Assembly (NCBI GenBank): GCA_049680295.1
Contig: JBAUHN010000372.1
Span: 1 to 5,955 of the forward strand
Length of the DNA stretch: 5,955 nt
Reading direction: 5' to 3'
Source: JBAUHN01 sp049680295
GTDB taxonomy: Bacteria; Pseudomonadota; Alphaproteobacteria; Rhodobacterales; Rhodobacteraceae
Each line of letters opens with the position of its first letter. Position 1 is the stretch's first letter. This document shows, in pieces, positions 1 to 5,886 of this stretch. The notes beneath the pieces are model-generated. The model saw nothing but the letters and a program-made list of their open reading frames with translations. It was not told the origin of the DNA and made no database searches. The translations under genes were made by a program, and so were the position numbers.

Positions 1-247
1 CGCCCCGCCTTAAACATGAATCACTTGTTCGCTGCCTTCGCCTGCGGCTCAACGCGAAAAGTGATGCTTAATGGCTCAGGTTAAAGGCGGGACGCTTTAA
101 TGCGCCGTGCTTTTTGTCTGAAACAGCAATGGGCAATTCAGATTTTTCGTGAACGCTGTCACTTGCGGAAATTTCGGCGCGGATCGGCAAAGCGAATCTG
201 CAGCACGCGACCTGCCCAAACTCAGACAGATCGCGGCATACCTTGCC
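1..247. other. Left flank without a supportable gene
   Basis: No convincing coding region is seen here. Two plus-strand frames are open from the left edge, one to a TAA at 82-84 and one to a TAA at 69-71, so the 3' end of an unseen upstream gene is possible but undecidable from fewer than 30 codons. The short plus-strand frames starting at 100 and 149 have no ribosome binding site, no recognisable protein motif, and run into the antisense of the oxidoreductase gene. A weak stem TCTGAA (117-122) / TTCAGA (137-142), followed by TTTTT, could act as a plus-strand terminator, but it is short and AT-rich. No clear terminator for the minus-strand oxidoreductase gene was found. Confidence 0.5.
4..91. 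repeat. Nested inverted repeats, possible structured element
   Basis: Arms that pair concentrically are seen directly. The outer arm CCCGCCTT (4-11) pairs with AAGGCGGG (84-91). The inner arm ATCACTT (20-26) pairs with AAGTGAT (59-65), and after one bulged G (27) TTCGC (28-32) pairs with GCGAA (54-58). The inner stem is thus 12 base pairs with one bulge, closing a loop of about 21 bases. It could be a folded RNA leader or trailer, the end of a small repeat element, or chance. It is not followed by a T-run, so it is not a classic intrinsic terminator. No known riboswitch or small RNA family was recognised. Confidence 0.35.
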
Positions 248-1330
248 TCAGGGTGTCACGACTATGTTGCCGGTGTGTTTCTTGGCGATGAATTCAGCCT
301 GCGCTTGGTGCAATTCCTCCAGTCGGTAAGTTGCTGCAAGGGCCGGCCTGATCGCGCCGGTTTCGATATAACGCACCAGATTTTTGGTCACTTCGGGGGG
401 AATGACGGTTGATCCTGTGAATGTCAGGTCGCGCAGATAAAACGTGCGCAAGTCCAGTGACACCATCGGACCTGCGATCGCCCCCGAGCAGGTATAGCGC
501 CCGCCCCGTTCCAGAATGTCGATCAGATTAGGCCAGTATTCCCCGCCCACGACATCCGCAACAACGGTAATCTTTTCACCATTCAATGCGGCACGCAAAT
601 CGGGCGGGTTGCGGGGCAGGATTTTGTCGGGCCCAAGGATGGCAACATCGCGATGCTTTGCCTGTGACGCCAGGGCGATAACGCGCGCACCGCGCCGCTT
701 TGCAAGCTGCACCACCGCACCACCAACGCCGCCCGATGCACCTGGTACGAGCACCGTGTCCCGGCCTGTGACATTGGCACGGGTCAGCATGCCTTCTGCG
801 GTGGAATAGGAACAGCTGAATGTGGCCAGTTCCGCATCTGATAATTCGGACTGCACCGCAATTGCATTGACCGCTGGCATCACGGTGTATTCCGCAAAAC
901 CGCCATCGCACTCGGACCCGAAATACCCGGTCTTGTTCATGTCGGTCGGATCGTCCGGATCACGCAGCCAATTGTCGCTGATCACCCGTTCGCCAATGCG
1001 TGCCGGGTCAATCGCATTGCCAACGGCTACGATTTCGCCGCAGACATCGGCGCCCTGAATGCGCGGAAACCGGATCGGCGCGCCGCCCCAGGTCGGGTCC
1101 TCGTCATCAACCGCGTCATATCCGTCGCTTGTTGTGGCGACCGAGACGGCCTTGGAATACCAGCCCGAACGGGTGTTGACGTCTGTATTGTTCAGCCCGC
1201 AGGCCCGGACCCGGATCAGCACTTGGGTCGGCGCTGGGGATGGCCGGGGCCAATCGTGGTGCAGCACCATTTTGTCCAGCCCCCCGTGACCCATGGTGAC
1301 CATAGCTTTCATAACATCTGGCAGGCTCAT
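248..1330 (-). CDS. Zinc-less medium-chain dehydrogenase / quinone oxidoreductase-like protein
   Basis: A 360-residue cytosolic MDR-superfamily oxidoreductase, probably NADP(H)-dependent. Visible landmarks are the N-terminal GroES-like domain with GLNNTD (residues 46-50), the Rossmann nucleotide-binding turn GASGGVGG (197-204) in the middle, and an SGA-type strand near residue 282. In classical zinc alcohol dehydrogenases the catalytic Cys lies in a GxCxTD-like motif and a GHE follows. Here these read NNTD and QGAD, and the four-Cys structural zinc lobe is absent, so a zinc-independent quinone/enone-reductase-like activity is inferred. The substrate is unknown. A loop of about 25-30 residues rich in Asp and Gly (about 55-90) is inserted relative to short QOR enzymes. 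The ATG at 1330 is preferred over a TTG at 1345 because GGAGA lies 8 bases ahead of it, and the TTG overlaps that site. The gene is divergent from the CMD-family gene, suggesting shared control. Confidence 0.85.
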   Translation of the reverse strand: MSLPDVMKAMVTMGHGGLDKMVLHHDWPRPSPAPTQVLIRVRACGLNNTDVNTRSGWYSKAVSVATTSDGYDAVDDEDPTWGGAPIRFPRIQGADVCGEIVAVGNAIDPARIGERVISDNWLRDPDDPTDMNKTGYFGSECDGGFAEYTVMPAVNAIAVQSELSDAELATFSCSYSTAEGMLTRANVTGRDTVLVPGASGGVGGAVVQLAKRRGARVIALASQAKHRDVAILGPDKILPRNPPDLRAALNGEKITVVADVVGGEYWPNLIDILERGGRYTCSGAIAGPMVSLDLRTFYLRDLTFTGSTVIPPEVTKNLVRYIETGAIRPALAATYRLEELHQAQAEFIAKKHTGNIVVTP

Positions 1331-1338
1331 CTTTCGCG

Positions 1339-1343
1339 TCTCC
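1339..1343 (-). promoter_or_regulatory. Ribosome binding site GGAGA deciding the oxidoreductase start
   Basis: On the minus strand GGAGA is followed by 8 bases and then ATG (1330-1328). A longer frame could begin at TTG 1345-1343, but that codon overlaps the Shine-Dalgarno sequence itself and has none of its own, so the ATG is the better start. Confidence 0.7.
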
Positions 1344-1381
1344 AATTATGCGCTTACATATCGCAGCCAACAGTTTGTCGG

Positions 1382-1411
1382 TGTGAACTCAAATTGCAAC
1401 GGTCATTCACA
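1382..1411. promoter_or_regulatory. Candidate operator: concentric inverted repeat
   Basis: The sequence reads TGTGAA, 6 bases, TTGCAA, 6 bases, TTCACA. The outer arms are exact inverted complements, the central hexamer is itself palindromic, and both share one centre between 1396 and 1397. It sits between the divergent genes, where a dimeric or tetrameric regulator could control both. No regulator gene is present in the window and the regulator family is unknown. The outer half-sites resemble CRP/FNR-type TGTGA, but the spacing is not that of a CRP site. Confidence 0.4.
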
Positions 1412-1537
1412 GCACTTGATCTTGCCTCCGCAAAACATAAAGAGTGATCCATCAGCGACCGGTGATCTGAGGCCCCGCCAACCTTGCACATCGCGTCCGC
1501 ATGCGTCCAAGACTGAAAATATCAAAGGATTTACCCA

Positions 1538-1918
1538 ATGACCACATTTGACGAAGATCTGTTCCTAAAGGGCTTGGAGCAGCGCAAAGCGACGCTTGGT
1601 GCCGAATATGTCGAGAAAAACCTTGCTGCCGCCGATGATTTCACCCGTCCCTTCCAAGAGGCAATGACTGCATGGTGTTGGGGCTTTGGTTGGGGTGACG
1701 ATGTGATCGACCCCAAAACCCGGTCGATGATGAATCTGTCGATGCTTGGCGCATTGGGCAAGATGCACGAATGGGAAATCCACTGTCGCGGCGCCATCAC
1801 CAATGGTGTCACGCGCGAAGAGATACGTGCAATTATTCATGTCGTTGCGATCTATTGCGGCGTGCCACAGGGCGTGGAATGTTTCCGGATCGCGCGAAAG
1901 ATCTTTGAAGATGACTAG
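1538..1918 (+). CDS. Carboxymuconolactone decarboxylase (CMD) family protein
   Basis: A 126-residue cytosolic protein, the usual length of the PcaC-type branch of the CMD/AhpD-like superfamily. Family-typical segments are RKATLGAEYV (16-25), a WGxxWGD-like stretch (48-54), KTRS (60-63), the core helix LGALGKMHEWEIHCRGA (70-86) with the conserved E78 and H82, and the C-terminal YCGVP (106-110). It lacks the CxxC pair of peroxidase-type AhpD, so thiol peroxidase activity is unlikely. PcaC decarboxylates 4-carboxymuconolactone in the protocatechuate branch of the beta-ketoadipate pathway, but no other pca gene is nearby, so that specific role is not supported. AAAGGA (1524-1529) lies 8 bases before the ATG. 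The divergent oxidoreductase neighbour suggests a joint role in handling an aromatic, lactone or quinone-like compound; this is inference. Confidence 0.85.
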   Translation: MTTFDEDLFLKGLEQRKATLGAEYVEKNLAAADDFTRPFQEAMTAWCWGFGWGDDVIDPKTRSMMNLSMLGALGKMHEWEIHCRGAITNGVTREEIRAIIHVVAIYCGVPQGVECFRIARKIFEDD

Positions 1919-2082
1919 GGTCAGGACCCAAATTTCGCTCCCGTTACCCTGCGGCAAGTGACCATATCGCCCGGCCGATTGCCTGTTTAGGTTTCATTTG
2001 AACGGGTATAGGGTGGTCATCCCGCGCAGGCTAAATCGCGCGATTTTCGGCGCGTGCCTGTAAACATAAAAGAGCAGACCAA
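1919..2082. promoter_or_regulatory. Intergenic region upstream of the nitrilase-family gene
   Basis: The 164-base gap probably carries the promoter for the nitrilase-decarboxylase run. A tiny hairpin GGGT-CAGG-ACCC (1918-1929) starts in the stop codon of the CMD gene, but has no real T-run, so termination there is doubtful. A TATAGG (2007-2012) resembles a -10 box, but the nearest -35-like TTGCCT (1979-1984) is 22 bases away, so no promoter is claimed. Confidence 0.35.
2033..2046. promoter_or_regulatory. Candidate operator: perfect 14-base palindrome
   Basis: AAATCGCGCGATTT is an exact palindrome ending 36 bases before the ATG of the nitrilase-family gene. Its place between the putative promoter and the start fits a repressor operator or a leader element. 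A self-complementary sequence without a loop is more likely a DNA-binding dimer site than an RNA hairpin. The binding protein is unknown. Confidence 0.4.
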
Positions 2083-3048
2083 ATGACCCCATTCGCGATT
2101 GCTGGCGTGCAAATGTACGTCAATGCACTGCAACCCAATGTTGATGGAATGATTCAACGCCTCGATATTCTGATGTCGCGGTTTCCCTGGACGCAAATGG
2201 TGCTGTTTAGCGAATTGGCGCCATTTGGTCCGTTGGAAAAATTCAAACTGCCGGAAGAAAACGAAACCATTGATCGGTTTTGCGAGGCCGCGCGGCGCCA
2301 CAAGGTCTGGCTGATCCCTGGGTCGATGTTTTTGACGAACCCGGTTGATGGCAAAGTCTACAACACATCGGTGGTAATCGACCCTGATGGCACGGTCATT
2401 CGCAGATATGCCAAGATGTTCCCGTTTTTGCCATATGAAGCGGGCATCGCACCCGGCACTGGATTTTGCGTGTTCGATGTGCCCGATGTGGGCCGTTTCG
2501 GCCTGTCGATCTGCTATGATATGTGGTTCCCCGAGACCACCCGCGAACTGACCAGCCAGGGCGTCGAGGTGTTGCTGCATCCGGTTCTGACCGGCACCAC
2601 CGACCGCGATGCCGAACTGGCCATCGCACGGGCCACTGCGGCACAGTTTCAGTGCTATGTCTTTGATGTAAACGGATTGGGTGCGGGCGGATCGGGCAAA
2701 TCCTGCGTCGTTGATCCGACATCACTGGTGTTGCATCAATCTGCGGGCCAAGAGGATATGTTCCCGATTGAGGTGGATTTGTCTATGGTCCGACGCCAAC
2801 GTGAAACAGGTCTCAAAGGTTTGGGACAGGTGTTAAAAAGTTTCCGCGACAGATCGGTTGATTTCTCGGTTTATGACCGCAACAGTGGCACGGATGACTA
2901 TCTTAAGTCGCTCGGACCGCTGGAGGTTCCGCAACAAGGATCGCGTGCAGGCCTGCATGTTGATGTTCCGGCAGATGCCGAAGCAGAAGAGCGCGCACGC
3001 AAACCGGTTTTTGGCATCGTCAATCCGTCACTCAAAGGCGGAGCATAA
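2083..3048 (+). CDS. Nitrilase-superfamily carbon-nitrogen hydrolase
   Basis: A 321-residue cytosolic amidohydrolase. The nitrilase-fold catalytic set is complete: Glu44 in FSELAPFG, Lys111 in YAKMFPF, the accessory Glu119 in LPYEAG, and the nucleophile Cys144 in SICYDMWFPE. Such enzymes hydrolyse a linear amide, carbamoyl-amine or nitrile through a Cys thioester. The Cys motif is somewhat like that of N-carbamoylputrescine amidase (AguB, CWDQWFPE), but not close enough to assign that substrate. The core ends near residue 255; the last 65 or so residues, charged and Pro/Gly/Ala-rich, exceed the usual 260-290-residue length. The start is supported only by a weak AGAG (2071-2074). The decarboxylase follows after 82 bases on the same strand with no terminator seen, so co-transcription is likely, and an amide related to the decarboxylase product is a reasonable guess for its substrate. 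Confidence 0.85.
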   Translation: MTPFAIAGVQMYVNALQPNVDGMIQRLDILMSRFPWTQMVLFSELAPFGPLEKFKLPEENETIDRFCEAARRHKVWLIPGSMFLTNPVDGKVYNTSVVIDPDGTVIRRYAKMFPFLPYEAGIAPGTGFCVFDVPDVGRFGLSICYDMWFPETTRELTSQGVEVLLHPVLTGTTDRDAELAIARATAAQFQCYVFDVNGLGAGGSGKSCVVDPTSLVLHQSAGQEDMFPIEVDLSMVRRQRETGLKGLGQVLKSFRDRSVDFSVYDRNSGTDDYLKSLGPLEVPQQGSRAGLHVDVPADAEAEERARKPVFGIVNPSLKGGA

Positions 3049-3115
3049 GTAGGTAAGGGCATTCTGATCGTAGCAACCGACGCAGCTGGGAACGGACCGT
3101 GTTTTGACCTGAAAA

Positions 3116-3125
3116 AAGGGGGAGA
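3116..3125 (+). promoter_or_regulatory. Strong ribosome binding site of the decarboxylase gene
   Basis: A purine run AAGGGGGAGA ends 5 bases before the ATG at 3131, fixing the start of the long decarboxylase and so supporting its N-terminal extension as genuinely translated. The rest of the 82-base gap (3049-3130) shows no terminator and no clear promoter. Confidence 0.65.
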
Positions 3126-3130
3126 CACGA

Positions 3131-5869
3131 ATGGATTCCGTTAGCGACTATTACTCAGCAACCCAATTGCGAGCGGACAGGTGGAGCGCTCTGCGCGAGG
3201 CGATTTCATCGCTGGCGCGTGATCCGGCGGCCAAAAAAGCTGCAAGTCTCAAGACAAATATTGCGGATCTCTTTGGCTCGCTGGCCTTGATCGAACCTTA
3301 TTGGGCGTTTCCCGGCATGGCTGCGTTCGATCATATGCGCCGTCAGTTTGAGAGCGGAAACTACGAAGACCTGCAATTCACTGTCCATAGGGTCAAACGC
3401 GCGTTGACCACCGGGGCCTACAGACGCCGGACGATCCCTTTGGATCGCGACAGCGTTGACGACGAAGAACACAACGATGAGGCGATGCTGTCGCCCGAAG
3501 CGCGGGCCATGTCGCGGCCCTATTTCGAAGTGTTGATTGTTGATGATGTGAACGACCAGCAGGAACGCTGGCTGAAATCAAATGTCAGCCGCATGCGCCG
3601 CCCCGAAGATCCGTATCACTATGAAGCTGTGGTTGTTCCCAGTCTGGAGGACGCGCTGATTGCAGTGCTGTTCAATCACAACATTCAGGCCATTGTCGTG
3701 CGCCCCGGCCTGACGCTGAAGTCTGAAAACGACAATGAAATCCTGGGCAAATACATCTCCAACGCCAAAGGATCGGACGAAATAGACGAGATGCGCCCCG
3801 AGGATTATGGTCCCGAATTGTGCCGTCTGATCGCCCGTGTGCGGCCAGAATTGGATGCCTATCTGGTCACTGAACGCTCGGTCGAAGACATTGCCGGTCT
3901 TGATCTGGGCATTTGCCGAAGGGTCTTCTACAATCAGGAAGACTTTATGGAGCTGCACCTCAACATCCTACGTGGTGTCGCAGCACGACACAAAACCCCG
4001 TTTTTCAACGCAGTGGTCGAATATTCGAAACAGCCAACAGGCGTGTTTCACGCCATGCCGATCAGCCGTGGTAAATCCATCACCCGGTCACATTGGATCC
4101 AGGACATGGGCGCCTTTTACGGCCCCAATATCTTTCTGGCTGAAACGTCGGCCACTTCAGGCGGGCTGGACAGCTTGCTGGAACCGCACGGGCCAATCAA
4201 AGAGGCACAGGAACTGGCCAGTCGGGCCTTCGGGTCAAAACAGACGTTTTTTGCCACCAATGGCACCTCGACCTGCAACAAAATTGTGGTTCAGGCGCTG
4301 GTCAAACCGGGCGATATCGTTCTGGTCGACCGCGATTGTCACAAATCACACCACTACGGCATGGTGCTGGCGGGCGCCGAAGTGGTCTATCTTGATAGCT
4401 ATCCGCTCAATGAATATTCGATGTATGGCGCCGTGCCACTGCGCGAGATCAAGCACCAGTTGCTGGCGCTGAAAGCGGCTGGCAAGCTGGACCGCGTGCG
4501 GATGTTGTTGCTGACCAACTGCACCTTTGACGGGCTGGTCTACAACGTCGAACGGGTGATGGAGGAATGTCTGGCGATCAAGCCCGATCTGGTATTCCTG
4601 TGGGATGAGGCATGGTTTGCCTTTGCCCGCTTTAGTCCAACATATCGCCAGCGCACGGCGATGCGCACGGCCAACACGCTGCGCGAAAGGCTACGGACAG
4701 CAGACCATAAAACCGCATATGAGGCGCAACAGGCAAAGCTTGCGGATGCGCCTGACAAAGACTGGCTCGATGCGCGCCTGATTGCGCCGCCAAGCGCGCG
4801 CATTCGTGCCTATGCCACGCAATCGACCCACAAAACCCTGACATCATTGCGACAAGGGTCGATGATCCACGTCAACGATCAGGACTTTAAGGGCGAGGTC
4901 GAACAATCCTTCCACGAAGCCTACATGACCCACACTTCGACATCGCCAAACTACCAGATCATTGCCAGCCTTGATGTCGGGCGTCGTCAGGTCGAACTGG
5001 AAGGGTTCGAATTTGTCCAGCGTCAGGTCGAGGCCGCAATGTCAATGCGCCGCGCGATCACCAGTCATCCATTGCTGCAGAAGTATTTCAAGATCCTGAC
5101 CGCGGGCGACATGATCCCCGAAGAATATCGCCAAAGCGGCGTGACCAGTTATTACGCGGTCGATCAGGGCTGGACCGACATGTGGGATTGCTGGGAACAG
5201 GATGACTTTGTGCTGGATGCGACCCGTGTTACGCTGGCTGTCGGTGGCACCGGATGGGATGGCGACACTTTCAAGAACGATATCCTGATGGATAAATACG
5301 GCATCCAGATCAACAAAACATCGCGCAACACCGTGTTGTTCATGACCAATATCGGCACCACCCGGTCATCGGTCGCCTATCTGATCGAAGTGCTGGTCGA
5401 AATCGCCAATGAACTGGACGATCTGCTGGATGATGCGTCAAAAATGGAACGCCTGTCCTTTGACCGGCGGGTAAAGAATCTGACGGAAAACTATCCGCCC
5501 TTGCCCGATTTCAGCCGGTTCCACGATGGGTTTCGGCCCGATAATCTGACGCCCGAAGGCGACATTCGCACCGCCTATTATCTCAGCTACGATGAGAAAA
5601 ACTGCGATTATCTGGAACTGGATGGATCGCTGAAAGATGCGCTGGATGCGGGTCAGGTGGTTGTCTCGGCCAGCTTTATCATCCCGTATCCACCGGGCTT
5701 TCCGATATTGGTTCCGGGGCAGGTGATCAGCAAGGAAATCCTGGCCTTTATGCGGGCGTTGGACGTTAACGAAATTCACGGATACCGCGCTGATCTTGGA
5801 TTGCGCGTCTTCACTCCGGAGGCATTGGCTGCCTTACCCAAAGTCAAAAAAACCAAGACAAAAGTCTGA
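3131..5869 (+). CDS. Long-form Orn/Lys/Arg-type PLP-dependent amino acid decarboxylase
   Basis: A 912-residue fold-type I decarboxylase converting a basic amino acid (Arg, Lys or Orn; which one is not readable from sequence) to a diamine or agmatine plus CO2, presumably in the cytosol. Order: helical N-terminal extension (1-130); receiver-like wing domain from the strand FEVLIVDDVN (132-141) to about 285; PLP domain with the phosphate-binding NGTST (377-381), cofactor-stacking His404 in DCHKSHH, pyridine-binding Asp492 in WDEAW, and Schiff-base Lys568 in STHK; C-terminal domain with PYPPGFP (852-858). E. coli CadA, SpeC and AdiA have about 710-755 residues. The excess is the N-terminal extension plus about 40 residues between Asp492 and Lys568 (76 apart, against 37 in CadA from memory). 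Its architecture and many motifs recall the long mycobacterial protein Rv2531c, also from memory. The gene ends in tandem in-frame stops TGA TAG, and the next gene begins 17 bases on. Confidence 0.93.
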   Translation: MDSVSDYYSATQLRADRWSALREAISSLARDPAAKKAASLKTNIADLFGSLALIEPYWAFPGMAAFDHMRRQFESGNYEDLQFTVHRVKRALTTGAYRRRTIPLDRDSVDDEEHNDEAMLSPEARAMSRPYFEVLIVDDVNDQQERWLKSNVSRMRRPEDPYHYEAVVVPSLEDALIAVLFNHNIQAIVVRPGLTLKSENDNEILGKYISNAKGSDEIDEMRPEDYGPELCRLIARVRPELDAYLVTERSVEDIAGLDLGICRRVFYNQEDFMELHLNILRGVAARHKTPFFNAVVEYSKQPTGVFHAMPISRGKSITRSHWIQDMGAFYGPNIFLAETSATSGGLDSLLEPHGPIKEAQELASRAFGSKQTFFATNGTSTCNKIVVQALVKPGDIVLVDRDCHKSHHYGMVLAGAEVVYLDSYPLNEYSMYGAVPLREIKHQLLALKAAGKLDRVRMLLLTNCTFDGLVYNVERVMEECLAIKPDLVFLWDEAWFAFARFSPTYRQRTAMRTANTLRERLRTADHKTAYEAQQAKLADAPDKDWLDARLIAPPSARIRAYATQSTHKTLTSLRQGSMIHVNDQDFKGEVEQSFHEAYMTHTSTSPNYQIIASLDVGRRQVELEGFEFVQRQVEAAMSMRRAITSHPLLQKYFKILTAGDMIPEEYRQSGVTSYYAVDQGWTDMWDCWEQDDFVLDATRVTLAVGGTGWDGDTFKNDILMDKYGIQINKTSRNTVLFMTNIGTTRSSVAYLIEVLVEIANELDDLLDDASKMERLSFDRRVKNLTENYPPLPDFSRFHDGFRPDNLTPEGDIRTAYYLSYDEKNCDYLELDGSLKDALDAGQVVVSASFIIPYPPGFPILVPGQVISKEILAFMRALDVNEIHGYRADLGLRVFTPEALAALPKVKKTKTKV

Positions 5870-5871
5870 TA

Positions 5872-5879
5872 GGGAAGGA
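5872..5879 (+). promoter_or_regulatory. Ribosome binding site of the gene at the right edge
   Basis: GGGAAGGA lies 7 bases before the ATG at 5887, within the 17-base gap after the decarboxylase stop. This spacing is typical of an internal operon gene and supports the reading of the truncated frame as real. Confidence 0.6.
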
Positions 5880-5886
5880 ACAAACG

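Larger units (their letters stand above)
1331..1537. promoter_or_regulatory. Divergent promoter region between oxidoreductase and CMD-family genes
   Basis: This 207-base gap separates two genes that point away from each other, so it must hold both of their promoters unless one is read from further away. A weak candidate for the plus strand is TTGATC (1416-1421), 16 bases, TAAAGA (1438-1443), matching the consensus only partly. No good minus-strand promoter was identified. The symmetric element at 1382-1411 is listed separately. Confidence 0.5.

Noticed and set aside
1..84. Open plus-strand frame from the left edge to TAA at 82-84, possibly the end of an upstream gene or a 22-codon small ORF from ATG 16
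   Set aside because: It is too short to judge. A second frame is also open (to TAA 69-71), there is no ribosome binding site before ATG 16, and no protein motif is recognisable.
117..147. Stem TCTGAA/TTCAGA followed by TTTTT as an intrinsic terminator
   Set aside because: The stem has only six, mostly AT, pairs with a 14-base loop, and the T-run lies on the strand opposite to the only supported gene nearby.
100..412. Overlapping plus-strand frames of 63 and 87 codons
   Set aside because: They have no ribosome binding site or recognisable domain, and they run antisense into the well-supported oxidoreductase gene.
1538..1918. Naming the CMD-family gene pcaC
   Set aside because: Family membership is clear, but no protocatechuate or beta-ketoadipate gene is in the window, and many CMD-family proteins have other roles.
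1918..1935. Hairpin GGGT-CAGG-ACCC after the CMD gene as a terminator
   Set aside because: It has four pairs and is followed by AAATTT rather than a T-run; too weak to call.
1565..1957. 130-codon minus-strand frame opposite the CMD-family gene
   Set aside because: The plus strand matches a known family over its full length with a good ribosome binding site, while the antisense product has no recognisable features.
2017..2580. 187-codon minus-strand frame opposite the nitrilase-family gene
   Set aside because: It is antisense to the region encoding the Glu-Lys-Cys catalytic set. The translation is rich in His, Gln and Arg without any known motif, typical of an antisense shadow.
2083..3048. 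Assignment of the nitrilase-family protein as N-carbamoylputrescine amidase (AguB)
   Set aside because: The Cys motif and the decarboxylase neighbour are suggestive, but the motif differs in key positions and no agmatine deiminase is nearby, so the specific name is not justified.
3837..4472. 211-codon plus-strand frame inside the decarboxylase gene
   Set aside because: It is a shifted frame inside a gene whose own frame carries all the catalytic motifs. Its translation is Trp/Arg/Ser-rich and motif-free, as expected of a shadow frame.
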